From Microcyclospora pomicola (lineage: Eukaryota > Ascomycota > Dothideomycetes > Capnodiales): a stretch of DNA of 64,000 bases. Both the position numbers and the translations under genes were made by a program. This document shows positions 1 through 10,738 of this stretch, in pieces (within the stretch, counting starts at the first letter, position 1; every line of letters starts with the position of its first letter). The stretch is taken from positions 1,922,001 to 1,986,000 of the forward strand of contig NHNY01000001.1 in NCBI GenBank assembly GCA_002786065.1, read 5' to 3'. Below the pieces are notes generated by a model. That model was not told where the DNA came from. It saw nothing but the letters and a program-made list of their open reading frames with translations, and did not search any database.

Positions 1-1380
1 AATCGCGAAAAGTCGAACTCGCCTAGCAAGATTCCACGAGGAACAAAACTCATCTCCGGGCGCGCTCGTGGTAACACCGATGCTGTCATTTTGAAGCACC
101 CACCTCTGGCCATAGAAGACGGATTGCCAGTAGTCGCCAACACCACCACAAGACGCCGCACCTCACATGCCGATATCCTGCAGCCAATCCTTAAGAGGTT
201 GGACAACGAAGGCCTGCGCAAGGATGCTGCAAACGCACTACGATACGCCAAACCATGCGATGTCGCCTCCGTCGGCCAAGCTGTAAGCAAAGTGTGCGAG
301 TCAGTCCCTGCTACGTCTGGCGTAGCCAGTCATTCACAAAACATCAAGCCACTGCCTCCACACCTCCGGGTAGCAGCTGGACAGAGTAGGCAGAGTAGCG
401 GTACAAGCACGGCAACAGCTTCCACGGTGATCGGGATCTCACCAAGCTCACTTATGTCCGACATAACGTTTCGCTCGCCACCAGTGCATGTCGAGACGAG
501 CTCCGCGTTTGCAACGAAGTCAAAAGTCACCCCCAGCTCTCGATATCCTTGGGGCAATGGCGTACAGATCTTGCAAACATCAACGCTCCGACCTACAGCG
601 AAAGAATTCAAGCCTCTGAACAAGCCACCGACATTTGTCCAGCAGTATGATCCGACAACGCCAGAGCAATCTCTTGAAGCATACTCCTTTCAAGACTGGG
701 CAAAGATGTCGGAACACGTTCGAAATAGCATACTTTCACTACAGGAATGGCGAAGTTCTCAAGGAAGAGTGGATTATGGCACGCACGATAGCACGGAGTC
801 TGCTTCCAACACTGTCCAAGATACAGCATCAACATGCGGGCCACTGCATCCACCTAGTGTGGAGATTGGCCATCATCATGTACGTGCCGGCCAAGTGCTC
901 AGGCCATCGATGGACGCCGACAGCGATCATGTCCGTTGGACTATGTGCGATGTCAACGGCCAGGAGCAACCAGTTCACTTCGGTCGGGCAGCTGTCCCAA
1001 CATCGCCGCCAAAACATGATGAGGCGCACGTTCCATCTCCACCCATTAAGATGACCTCGCCCCATACGCCTGTCCAAGACTCTCATGACGTCGAATCAGC
1101 TAGCATCGCGAGGTCCTGGTCAATCGGCGCAAATCCGAGCCTCAGCCCGTGGTCAAACTCATATGCTTGGTGTGGTGGCGATGGCAAAGAGATCCGCTTT
1201 GCTGGCTATGGTCCCGACGCGGAGATAAACCCCAACGACCCATCTGGTATAGAATACTACTGTCGCAAGGGACGTTACGACAGACACAGTTTGAAATACA
1301 ATGCTGGACAGAACGGTGTGCCGAAATTCTGGCCTCGCTCCAAACGCCAATGGGCTGAGCTTGCCGGCACATCAGCCTAA
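1..1380 (+). CDS. 3' part of an unknown low-complexity protein, cut by the window edge
   Basis: The reading frame is open from base 1 with no stop until the TAA ending at 1380, so this is the C-terminal 459 codons of a gene that begins outside the window. The first in-frame ATG is not near the edge, which supports a 5' truncation by the window. The protein is rich in Ser, Thr, Pro and His and looks largely disordered. The last ~80 residues are more ordered, with aromatic and charged residues (for example YYCRKGRYDRHS and PKFWPRSKRQW), and may be a conserved C-terminal segment. I do not recognise a family. No intron is needed to read it. Its function is unknown. The long open frame with moderate complexity makes a real gene likely. 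Confidence 0.6.
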   Translation, partial: NREKSNSPSKIPRGTKLISGRARGNTDAVILKHPPLAIEDGLPVVANTTTRRRTSHADILQPILKRLDNEGLRKDAANALRYAKPCDVASVGQAVSKVCESVPATSGVASHSQNIKPLPPHLRVAAGQSRQSSGTSTATASTVIGISPSSLMSDITFRSPPVHVETSSAFATKSKVTPSSRYPWGNGVQILQTSTLRPTAKEFKPLNKPPTFVQQYDPTTPEQSLEAYSFQDWAKMSEHVRNSILSLQEWRSSQGRVDYGTHDSTESASNTVQDTASTCGPLHPPSVEIGHHHVRAGQVLRPSMDADSDHVRWTMCDVNGQEQPVHFGRAAVPTSPPKHDEAHVPSPPIKMTSPHTPVQDSHDVESASIARSWSIGANPSLSPWSNSYAWCGGDGKEIRFAGYGPDAEINPNDPSGIEYYCRKGRYDRHSLKYNAGQNGVPKFWPRSKRQWAELAGTSA

Positions 1381-2041
1381 CCCTGCGGTGACATGCACAT
1401 TCTCAGCGCCATCGAGCAGATCCCGATCGTACCTGCGCTGGGCTGGTGTAACGACTGTACGACGGATCCCTTTCAGTGAGCGTGGAGCTCGTCGTTGGCT
1501 GAGACTTGGAGCCCAACACGTGTTGAAGACGGAGGATGTTCAACGATGCGTTGGGGGTCGTCGATTGGATGGAAAGATCTCTTCGTGTGTGCGTGGTTCT
1601 GGTGCTATTGTTGTTGTTATTCTTGCTTCTGCGCATTCACGAGGAGCCTTGTGACTTTTATCCTAGTTACTTCGTAGACATAACCCTCCCCATAGTTTTG
1701 CGAGAAGGCAACTTTACTGCAGTCGTCGCGGACATCTTCCAGCCTATCGTGTGGTATAGTCATGTCATTGTGCGTCTAGAGGCAGGCAAAAGAATACTTG
1801 CCACTTGATCAACGCGTAAGGTAGCGGGTGTGATGCAATGGAAGCCTCAGGAATTCTACACATCTGCTTACCTCATCGAAGCCAGCATGCGGCCACGTGA
1901 TCAAGCTTTCTGCTCCACATGTTCTACTTCTCTCGAGCTTCGAAAGCTAGATACTCGGAGCACCATTCTTGAACCTGCGCACGTCTCTTGGCCTTTCAAA
2001 TCTGTCTTCCTTCTTCTCAAGCCTACTCGAACTCCACAAAC
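1381..2041. other. intergenic: 3' flank of the edge gene and U2AF1 promoter
   Basis: No coherent coding frame is seen. A pyrimidine-rich run (about 2003-2024) lies just upstream of the U2AF1 ATG, as is common in fungal core promoters. One ACGCGT hexamer sits at 1812-1817; a single copy can occur by chance. Confidence 0.5.
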
Positions 2042-2671
2042 ATGGCCAACTATCTCGCCTCGATCTTCGGCACTGAGCAAGACAAAGTCAACTGCTCGTT
2101 CTACTACAAAATCGGCGCCTGCCGCCACGGCGACCGCTGTTCGCGCAAGCACGTCAAACCCTCGTACTCGCAGACCATCCTGCTGCCCAACCTCTACCAG
2201 AACCCAGCCTACGACCCGAAAGCGCGCATGAACGCCTCGCAGCTGCAGAACCACTTCGACGCCTTCTACGAGGACTTCTGGTGCGAGATGTGCAAGTACG
2301 GCGAGATCGAGGAGGTGGTCGTGTGCGACAACAACAACGACCACCTGATCGGCAACGTGTATGCGCGCTTCAAATACGAGGAGTCGGCGAGCCAGGCGTG
2401 CGACGCGCTCAACTCGCGCTGGTACGCGGCCAAACCGGTGTATTGCGAATTAAGTCCCGTCACGGATTTCCGCGAGGCGTGTTGTCGGCTGAATAGCGGC
2501 GAGGGCTGTGTGCGTGGCGGGTTCTGCAACTTCATTCATCGGAAAGAGCCGAGTCCCGAGCTGGATCGCGAGCTGGAGCTGGCGACGAAGAAGTGGCTGA
2601 GGGAGAGAGGAAGGGATGAGAGGAGCGTGGAGCGCAGCCCAACACCGCCGCCTCAGAATCCGCGGGAATGA
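2042..2671 (+). CDS. U2AF1: splicing factor U2AF small subunit (U2AF35/U2AF1)
   Basis: This is the small subunit of the U2AF heterodimer, which recognises the AG at 3' splice sites in the nucleus and recruits U2 snRNP. The 209-residue protein starts MANYLASIFGTEQDKVNCSF, nearly the family signature. The first CCCH zinc finger spans roughly residues 18-37 and keeps Ser34, the position equivalent to the human hotspot. The U2AF homology motif (RRM-like) follows at about 45-145 (FDAFYEDFWCEMCKYGEIEE, then GNVYARFKYEE). The second zinc finger is at about 150-170 (CCRLNSGEGCVRGGFCNFIH). The tail is short and charged, with no RS-dipeptide repeat, as in fission yeast. The ATG at 2042 fits the family N-terminus; the frame is open 18 codons further upstream without resemblance. 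The gene is intronless. Confidence 0.96.
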   Translation: MANYLASIFGTEQDKVNCSFYYKIGACRHGDRCSRKHVKPSYSQTILLPNLYQNPAYDPKARMNASQLQNHFDAFYEDFWCEMCKYGEIEEVVVCDNNNDHLIGNVYARFKYEESASQACDALNSRWYAAKPVYCELSPVTDFREACCRLNSGEGCVRGGFCNFIHRKEPSPELDRELELATKKWLRERGRDERSVERSPTPPPQNPRE

Positions 2672-3422
2672 TGTGTGGGGGCTTGATAAGAGAGGTACCA
2701 GAATGGGCTGAGTGAAAGAGGATATAAATGACTCGTCCAACACTATTGCAACGCCATCATGCGCAAGTGCCGTGAGAGACGAGGCAGCACGGCGGTTGCA
2801 GTATGCACACCCTAACGCAGCCTCCTCTGATTGCTGCACCATTCGGCGGTTGCAGATTCAACGCCACCGCATATGATTGCAATGCCGAACCAGCCGGCGC
2901 GCGACTCCAAGATGCCGGGTCGGTGAGGATATCCGGGCGCCTATACGCTGCACCTTAGTCGGGAATGCTGCGGACCACGAAATGTACTGTTCTGATGAGC
3001 ATGGCGTTGGAGAGGACAAAATAATAGCATGTGTCAAAAGTTTTCTCTAGCTATGTCTTGTAAATCACAATGTATTGTTTAAAGTGCACGGCCTGCATGT
3101 CAAGCTGTACGTTTCATGCATGATACCCAAGTGATATCTGAGATACGGTACATACAGACTTCTGCAGTGATCTGTGAACTGTCGACCATTCGACAACGGG
3201 TCATGCTATTCGTGACCGCGAGCCAAAGTAGATTATAAGATGATATGTAACACCGTAGAGCACCGTTCCAAACGCCGATGACAAAGAATTCCCAATCGTG
3301 CATACCACGCAATCCGGACTGCCTTGATTCCAGCATATTCTTCCTGCAATGGCTTGCCCTCCCCTCCGACATCCCCAGCCTCTATCCCGCTCTGCATCCC
3401 ACCTCTTCAATTCCACGCCCCC
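2672..3422. other. intergenic between convergent genes
   Basis: This 750-bp stretch lies between the 3' ends of U2AF1 and the leftward membrane-protein gene. I see only short, unconvincing frames and no repeat or RNA gene. Confidence 0.45.
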
Positions 3423-3973
3423 TCATGACCCGCCCATAGTGCCTCCGTTCGGATTCGCCATCTGACCCGAACTCTCCTGTTCATCGCCGATATGGATCTT
3501 GTTCAGCACGCCGCTGTTGACCATCCAGATCAGCGTGGCCACGACGCCCAGCACCAGCAGCCCGAACACCATCCAGAAGCCACAGCAGACATATGCGCGT
3601 CGAGAGCGTTTCGCTTGCTGCCGGGCCAGCCAGTCGGATCTGTGTCAGCGAGAAGAACGAATGGTCAGCTTGACGTACAAAGAGCATTGGGGTACAGCTG
3701 CATATAGCAAGTGAGCATGGAATCGAACGGGGACGTACTGCTTCTCCCCTCCGTCGTTGGCGGATTTGGTCGCGTGCTCTTCGTCTAGGTGGATGGCGGT
3801 CGAGAAGCGTTTCCAGAACGCAGGATCGCGGACGCCAGCCATTACGACGTTGGTTATGGAGTAAAGAAAGGCCTTGGGGTTGAAGTGCAGGTCTTTCTTG
3901 AAGTTTCTTTCGACAGTTTCCGGCAGCAAGTCCAGGGCAGTGATATATAATGCTCGGGTTCGCCGGTCGTGGG
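3423..3973 (-). CDS. small single-pass membrane protein, fungal hypothetical (5' exon unresolved)
   Basis: Two exons on the minus strand are convincing: 3739-3973 and 3423-3640, joined by a 98-nt intron (GTACGT...ACACAG, 3641-3738) that keeps frame. They encode a soluble segment (YITALDLLPETVERNFKKDL, then PKAFLYSITNVVMAG) followed by a basic stretch and one strong membrane helix (about FWMVFGLLVLGVVATLIWMV). A short Gly/Ser-rich tail ends at the TGA (3423-3425). The segment before 3973 needs an upstream exon, because a stop lies just 5' of the acceptor and no ATG is in frame. The best candidate first exon starts at the ATG at 4299 (MASMMGTAARHVTTSFQSSL, resembling a mitochondrial targeting peptide). 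Its strongest donor (about 4232) does not give the right phase, so the joint is uncertain. I do not recognise the family; a mitochondrial or other organelle membrane location is inference. Confidence 0.55.
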
Positions 3974-4299
3974 CTGCTCAACACAGGTAGAAATAGCGAT
4001 TAATTGTATCGGTCGGCTCGGTACAGTCCAGATAGTTGGCAAAAGCCCGTGCAAAGAACCGATAATCGAAAAGAATGACAGGGAGTTAAAGCTGCACGAA
4101 AGAGTGGAGTGCAGGGCTCGATCTCCAGGAAATAGCGACAAGTAGCAGAGTAGGAAAAGACGTGGTGTAGATAGAAGAGAGTGGGATATAGAGGCGCAGA
4201 TTGAAGAGAGACAAGAGAGAAACGCCCCCCTACCAATGCGAGACTTGACTGAAAGGATGTGGTAACGTGCCGTGCGGCCGTGCCCATCATCGACGCCAT

Positions 4300-4802
4300 A
4301 CCAAAGTCTGATGGCGATCAAGCGTGAGCGATGGCGCTGGAAAGTGTCGCCGCCCGGAGCATCAAGTGCGTTTCACTCATCATGAATGCGACCAATCGAA
4401 GTGCTGGCGGTTGGAGTTAGAAGACGTTGGAATGAAAGTATGTCTGGGGGAAGTGGACATGATAGGGGGTCGTCGTGTCGAAGCATTGCGGCCGCTAGGC
4501 GACGGGCCAGCGGTAAGTCGGGATATCGAGTTCCACATGCGATGATGAGTGTGGAAGCGCCCAGACTGCTAACAACTGAACACAGCAATTTATGACTCTA
4601 AAGCGCGTTTGAGTACATATATACGTAGTGTGTTGTCCCATGAAGTGTGTAAAAAGCGTGTAAAGTCAGAATCGTTAGAAGGTCATCAATCTCAGAAATG
4701 CGCAGGGTGTAATATCCACATAATTTCATCCGTCATAACAATCATCATCGTGGTCATCAACGTCGTGGTCTATAGTGAAGGCAATAAGGCTTGGCTGGTT
4801 GT
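4300..4802. other. intergenic
   Basis: This is the upstream flank of the membrane-protein gene and the 3' flank of the DUF7514-type gene. No frame is supported. An alternating AT stretch (around 4616-4628) is the only compositional feature noticed. Confidence 0.45.
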
Positions 4803-6836
4803 TCACCGCCAAGGGCTATCGTCGACATACTTGCGACCATGGACTCCCTTAGTAGCCGGAGGAGGTGGTGGCGAGTCCTCAGCGAACCGCGTCTGTTTGG
4901 GCTTTGAGTGTCTCCTCTCGTCGCCGCCCCTACGACTTTCGTCTCGACTGCGGTTCCTGCTATGGTCGGAAGATGATGGTGGCGGCCCATGATGATCGAC
5001 ATCACTTCCTCTTCGTCGCCCAGGCCTTCGCGGCGGTGGACCCATGGTCTGGTCATGGCTTCCTCGGTGTGATCGTCTGCCTGATGGGGGTGGTGGCGGA
5101 CTATCGTCTTCATCATCGTAACCAGCAGGACTCTGTTCAAAACGTGGGCGTCGCGGACTATCGTATCGACGAGGATCGCCGCGACGATCAGCATTGTTAT
5201 GATGCGGAGACCGAGATTCTCCGTCTTGTGAATATCGGATCGAGGGCGGTCGGCGCGGCGGTACACCACTATTCCCACTGGGCATGTCGCTGGCGGAGAG
5301 ACGAGCTTGCGGTTTTCGTGCAACCTGGCTCGCAAACAGGGGAGAAGCAGAAGGACCAAATCCGCTTGAAACAAACGAGTTCGGAGCAAGGCTTCCGTTG
5401 ACAGATGCTGCACCTGCGCTGTGCGAAGGTGAGGACACGTCGTATGAAGAGGTCCGTTTGTTGTCCGAAGTCTCTGATTGTTGTTGGTGCTCATAGCCAG
5501 CAAAATAGTCGCCATATTCTTTCTGGCTGGGCGTTGGATCGTGACTTCGCGAGTGGCGTAGAGAAGGGTCATGAGAATCGCGACTGCCGTGATGTTGAGA
5601 GGTGGGTCTTGAACTTGGTCGTGGGCTAGGAGCCGAGCTACGCCCATCTTGAGACCGTCCTTCATTCATCGAGCCAGCGGTAGGTGGTCTCTCATTTGTG
5701 AGATTGCTAGGATGACGGCGGTGCCGGGTTGTTGCTGATGCCGAGCTATCATCTTTTGGCACAGCGAGTTCATCCGAGTGGTGGTAGCGATTGTGTTCTG
5801 GTAGACTGCGACGCCGGCGATCACGATCTTTGCCGTGTTCGCGGCTATCACTGCCACTGCCACCCCCCTTTCCACTCCACAAGTTCGGGCTAGCAACATT
5901 CCTGACAATATGTCCGAATGTACCCACCGCCTCTCTGCCTTTGCCCTTCATTGAGCTGGGTTTTGGGCTAGCAGAAGGTCGCTTACTATTGCGCCTTACG
6001 ATACTCGGTCGGCCGTCCACATGTCGGTAAAGCGGATTGCGGAAATACGCCAGTGCAGGCCCCTTCGAATCAACACTTCCTTCATCATCTGTGTCTTCTC
6101 GCCTCGCGTGCAGCCGTCGGGTCTCGGCATTCGCAGCCTCTGTCTCCTGTGCTCTTTCTTCCTCCTCTGCCTCGCGCCGTAACCTTTCAGACACTCCTTC
6201 GTACCACGCAACCATGTGCTTATCTGGCTCAGCCGGAAAGCATTCCCTTGGCAGAATCTTAGGGAACACCCTCCCTGTATCGGGATCCTTGACATCCCAC
6301 TTCTGGACAGCCTCACTTAGAAAGCTCGCATGTTCGTCTGGACCTAGCAGTAGCTGGATGGTCTGCCACATGATCCATCCTTCCGTCTTCAGCGCCGGGA
6401 CTGTGGGATCGGTGAAAGCGGTGGAATGGGTATATGCCTGCGGCTGCAGACTGTGCATACAGCCCAGGCTTTTGTATATAAACGCGATGCTGTCATGCGG
6501 CGTCCCGAGGAAAAGCTGGTCATAGTTACCGTGCAGGTCGCGGTAGAAGTGAGCCAGCTGAGCAGGCGTCAGGTCCTGGTTATCGGACGGGTCGAATTCA
6601 GCATTGACAACATTCTTCAGACCGCGCAGCAGACTCTTCAACTTGTCGGTGCCGGTCTTGTCTTGCTTGAACAAATAGCCCCAGTACTCCACGGCTTCCC
6701 TCTGGTCGCCTTGCACTCCCTTCTCGGGCTGTTCGTATGGGCTTGCGTCGTTAGGCGGAGACCGTCGGTCTGCGGATGTCGCTCCTGGAGATTCCGCAGA
6801 AGGAGAAGGGCCCGACTGCTGACTGTGGCCGCTCAT
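4803..6836 (-). CDS. DUF7514-type protein with long disordered Arg/Ser/Pro-rich tail
   Basis: This is a 677-residue protein from a single exon. After a short disordered N-terminus, a folded domain at about residues 47-215 begins with EAVEYWGYLFKQDKTGTDKL and continues through HFYRDLHGNYDQLFLGTPHD and GWIMWQTIQLLLGPDEHASF. I recognise this as the fungal DUF7514 type, from memory of the family. A charged, probably helical stretch follows (about 215-250, rich in Glu/Arg). About 430 residues of low complexity come next, dense in Ser, Arg, His, Asp and Pro, with PPPPP runs and RS-like pairs, ending VDDSPWR. The tail is likely disordered and phosphorylated; a scaffold or RNA-associated role is inference only. 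The biochemical role of the domain is unknown. Confidence 0.8.
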   Translation of the reverse strand: MSGHSQQSGPSPSAESPGATSADRRSPPNDASPYEQPEKGVQGDQREAVEYWGYLFKQDKTGTDKLKSLLRGLKNVVNAEFDPSDNQDLTPAQLAHFYRDLHGNYDQLFLGTPHDSIAFIYKSLGCMHSLQPQAYTHSTAFTDPTVPALKTEGWIMWQTIQLLLGPDEHASFLSEAVQKWDVKDPDTGRVFPKILPRECFPAEPDKHMVAWYEGVSERLRREAEEEERAQETEAANAETRRLHARREDTDDEGSVDSKGPALAYFRNPLYRHVDGRPSIVRRNSKRPSASPKPSSMKGKGREAVGTFGHIVRNVASPNLWSGKGGGSGSDSREHGKDRDRRRRSLPEHNRYHHSDELAVPKDDSSASATTRHRRHPSNLTNERPPTAGSMNEGRSQDGRSSAPSPRPSSRPTSQHHGSRDSHDPSLRHSRSHDPTPSQKEYGDYFAGYEHQQQSETSDNKRTSSYDVSSPSHSAGAASVNGSLAPNSFVSSGFGPSASPLFASQVARKPQARLSASDMPSGNSGVPPRRPPSIRYSQDGESRSPHHNNADRRGDPRRYDSPRRPRFEQSPAGYDDEDDSPPPPPSGRRSHRGSHDQTMGPPPRRPGRRRGSDVDHHGPPPSSSDHSRNRSRDESRRGGDERRHSKPKQTRFAEDSPPPPPATKGVHGRKYVDDSPWR

Positions 6837-7547
6837 TCTTGTGGTCGCACTGGTCTATTGACCTTGGAGTCGCTATCGGACGCTCAGGTGGGGCACGGCA
6901 CTCGTGGGCGCTGGCCTTGTTGCTGAGATTGGAGGAATTTCGTGGGTGCACGTACAAGATATGAGTTGGACATGCTGCTACCTCTGTACGTGTGTAAAGG
7001 TCATGCGGTATGCAACTTAGGTAGCAACTGGTGTTTTCCCGAGTTGGTGGACATGTGATATGTTGACTCCAGTCGTGGGGTCGCAATCTCAAGCTATAGT
7101 ACATGTACCAACATTGCGGCTGTACACACGCATGACATCATCCTACCTCCAGGCATACAGGTATCCTGGGGTCGCAGTATATCGACGTACATGTACCTGC
7201 AATACCTATGATTGCATGTCCATCCGGGAAGATAAGATGCTCAATAATATCCAGCTGGGGATAATCTCGGCATGCACAGTGAGGGCTTGTCTACGTGACT
7301 CGACCTCAACATTCTCGAAAAGCTACACGAGATGTACGATTATGACAAGCCTTCAATAGACATCGTAAGTATTCGTGTCGTTTGCTACAAGAAAAGTTGA
7401 CTTTAGAATTGACCCCAACTCCGATGTCCATGCCCTTCCGTGCCCAAAATTGCACAGCCTCGCTACTGAATCCGCAACGCTATGCACGCAGAACTGAAGT
7501 GTAAGAAAATACGGGATGGGGGTCCATGGGGAGCGCCCCTCATGCGC
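6837..7547. other. intergenic between kinesin-8 3' end and DUF7514-type promoter
   Basis: No coding frame is supported. The stretch carries two copies of the 10-bp palindrome GTACATGTAC (listed separately) and several further GTAC-containing words. Confidence 0.5.
7099..7196. repeat. paired GTACATGTAC palindromes
   Basis: Perfect palindromes GTACATGTAC occur at 7099-7108 and 7187-7196, 88 bp apart, both followed by C. They lie 260-360 bp upstream of the DUF7514-type start codon. A palindromic protein-binding site is possible; no known factor is assigned. Confidence 0.5.
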
Positions 7548-10500
7548 TCACCTCCATGAAGCCTTGCCACCAAGCCCACTCATCCTCGTGGCGCTGCCAG
7601 GTGTGATACTCGAGACACGCACGTGAGTTCTACCAGGTACGCCTCCCGATGGGGTGGAATGCGACGATGAGGTCTCGATCATACTCCTTCGTACTGGTAC
7701 AGGTCCGTTGGCCTTTGTGACCGGCGCCGATCTGGGGCTCAGCACGCTGCGTAAAGCGTCTTCGCGCTCCGATTTTACCATGCGCCGAGCGTGACTAGCG
7801 CTGAACGTTCCTTCAGCTGGTGGAGGAGATGGTTGTGAGGTTGCAGTCGGGCTACGACGACGATGTGTAGATTCGCGGTGAATGCGACGAGCAGCTGAGG
7901 TTCCTGTGATCGACGAGGATCGCTTCGTTCTGATGGCGGACTTGATCTGGTTTGCGGTATCTTTGTCTGCGGAGAAAGAGTGCTCGGTGTCGGAGCCGGA
8001 AGCCATAGAGGTCACATCGTCAACATTTTCCTTGCTGTCTCCGCCAGGCACAAGTGGTGTCTGCTGTAGGGGAGAGCGATGCGACGTTGCATTGGCACCG
8101 ATCTCGCGGAGAGGGCTTTGCTCGTCCTCACTGCTTGAGAAGGATCCGAGGCTGAAGGTTGGAGGGACGGGTGAGCCGTCGTTCTTCTTCGACAGGAACC
8201 CTGTAGCAAATCTTCCAACACCGGACTTTCGCAGATCACTGTTAGAGACTGGCGGAGTCAGTACGGGGCTGCTGTCCGTTGCTCCATCGTAGTCTGTGGA
8301 AGGTGACGCCGTTGCATTGGTTGCACTATTCGGCTCCTTGTTGGTGCTGGCGTCTGCCGGGAAATCTGCCAACGATTTCGGTGTCGCCTGGAATTCCACC
8401 AACTCGCCTTCGTCCGTGTCGTCTCGCCACCTTACAGCGCGCTTTTTGGCAGGTGATCGCTTCCTTGGGGTACCACCAAATGCAACGCCCTTTCTTGCTC
8501 CGCCCAACATGACTCGTCTTCTAGGTGAGCCCATGTGGCGCATTGGACTGCTGACAACAGACGGCGAAGCTGTTGCCGTCATTTCTGCAGCAATGTGCGC
8601 AGGCACAGGCAATACTGGAATTGGTCCCGCCGACTTGAGTTTTGCTTTGAGAGGACTGGGTCCCATCAGGGGTACTTGCTTTCGTTTCCGTGGCGTACCA
8701 CTCCTGGTTGGCGGGACTGCTTCTGTGATCTGGAGCCCCCCGTCCGGCTTGATGACTTGCCCTGTAGCTTCAGTACAGCTCTGCAGAAGTTTACCAAGCA
8801 CTTGGCGCGCTGCTTGCACTGCCTCCTCTTCTGACATCTGCAGGATTTGATGAAGTATTGCGATGGTCTCGAAGTGAGCCGAAAGCATGACTTGCATCAA
8901 GCCACCTTCGCCTGCCTTTTCTTGATCCAGGACTGCAAGGTGACAATCGATTTCCGCGCGAGACTTGAGAAGCTCCACCTCTTGATGCAATTTGGACTCT
9001 TCATGCCTGTCCGCGACTGCGCCGTCCAAACTCTGCAATTGCCGCAGGCCATCCTGTAGCGCTGTGTCGATCGCTCGAGTCCAGTTACTGCGTGATAGTC
9101 GTTGGTGAAAATGCTGTCTGCTACCTTCGAGCTCTACAAGGATTCCCTGCGCAGTCTTACGCATTCCAGCTAACGATGAGGGTGGATCTTCGTCTTCCCT
9201 GGCTTCGCAAATCTGATCAAATGCACCGATCCACCCGCTGATCGCTCCTATCCGGCGTTCGATCTGGCGCAATTTCCGGACGTTGTTCACATGCTCTCTA
9301 CGCTCCTCTGCGGAATGATCCCATGCCAATCGTATGCGTTGCACGCCATCGTGCGCGACCTCCCAGCGTTTGCCCTCAGCCTTGCGGAATTTTCCAAAAG
9401 CTAGCTCTTCGTATTGTTTTTGTTGCGCTGTAAGCTCGTTTATCCGGTTCATCTGCTCGTCAATCTTCTTCAGGTAGTCCTTCACGTGACGGTCCACGTT
9501 GTACACGTTGCGAACACTCTTGGTCTGGATGTTCTTTGCGCGGTTGGCGTAACGAAGCGTGTTCTGGGTCTCGTCGAAATGCTGGCTTGACGGGCTCACA
9601 CATACGATCATCACGGTTCTGCAGTTTCCGCCCAAGCTGAATTTCAGAAGACGTGTGAGCTTTGAGTTGCGGTAGGGAATGTGGCTGTTCTTGCGGTTGT
9701 CGCAAAGTGCGTTGATGCAGGATCCCAGAGCAAGCAAAGACTTGTTGATGTTTGCGCCTTCTAGCAGACGCTCGCCACGATTCTTGGTGGCAGATGCGCG
9801 CTCGGATCCTGCCAGATCGATGATGGAAAGTGTCGCCATGGTCACTGGCTCGTTGACAGCGGCATCGCGATCTTTCAGGCTGATGTTGACCTGCAGCACG
9901 GCATGAGAACGGGAGGAGGTGGCGTTCGCTTCAGTCGGCGATTGTGTGCGGTTGCCATTTCCACGTATGACCATGTCCATGACCTCCTGTACATTCTGCG
10001 GCTTGTGTGAAGAGAGGCCAGCAACAGAGACCGCTTGATGCGCATCTTCCCGAAGCATGAGTCCTTGCTTGCCTCCTACCCCAGGAGCCAGCAGATCGCG
10101 AATGGTCTCGTTGTAGATTTCCAAGTATGAGAGCGTGACTTCTGACACCTTCGTCTCTTGCAATTCTTCCACCTTCTCAAAAAGTTCCTGCATGGTCAAA
10201 AAGATGATACCTGGTTGTTGTGCAGTTCCTGTGATGGTATGGGTCTTTCCGCATCCCGTTGCGCCGTATGCGAAGACCGTCGCATTGTAGCCATCCAGTA
10301 CGGAGTCGAGAAGATTTCGGGTGGTTGCTTCATAGATGTCACCTTGTGCGGCATTTTCGTCGAAGACGCGATCGAAGCCGAAAGTCTGGTCCTTCACTCT
10401 CTTGCCCGTCGGCATGAATGATCTCGTTAGCCGTTGTACGGCGTGGTCTTCTGGAGGGTCGAAGACTCTGCATTGAGACAGTCAGCCAGGCTTCACTCGT

Positions 10501-10738
10501 TGTAGATGGGACAACCCGGTGTCTACACGTACAAGCATTTCTCGTCAACGACCTTGATCACACTCTTCAAGCCTTTTTGGCCCCGGGTCACGGATGGTAC
10601 GCCAGCTAGAGAGCCGTCACCAAGGAACAAGGGGCCATCGTCGGTTTTGGTGAGTTGTGCAGCTTCGCGGATAGTGAATGGCCGTACTCGCACCGCGACC
10701 TGGATGCTGGACGCGCCGTCTATCCCAGCGGCGGCCAT
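7548..10738 (-). CDS. kinesin-8 motor (Kip3/KipB family)
   Basis: This is a plus-end-directed, microtubule-depolymerising kinesin that controls spindle length and microtubule dynamics. Exon 1 (10533-10738) and exon 2 (7548-10467) are joined over a 65-nt intron (GTACGT...ATGCAG, 10468-10532), giving about 1041 residues. The joint reads VVDEKCLVFDPPEDHA, the usual kinesin-8 layout. The motor domain fills roughly residues 10-390: P-loop GATGCGKTHT, switch I NATSSRSHAV, switch II IDLAGSER, and the neck region after RYANRAKNIQTKSVRNVYNV. A coiled-coil stretch (about 390-600) follows (KKIDEQMNRINELTAQQKQY). The C-terminal ~400 residues are basic and Ser/Pro-rich, typical of the tail that binds microtubules. 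The family is clear; the ortholog name Kip3 is inferred from the motor and neck sequence. Confidence 0.93.

Noticed and set aside
1812-1817. ACGCGT box before U2AF1 as a cell-cycle element
   Set aside because: Single copy, far from the start codon, and this palindromic hexamer is expected many times in 64 kb.
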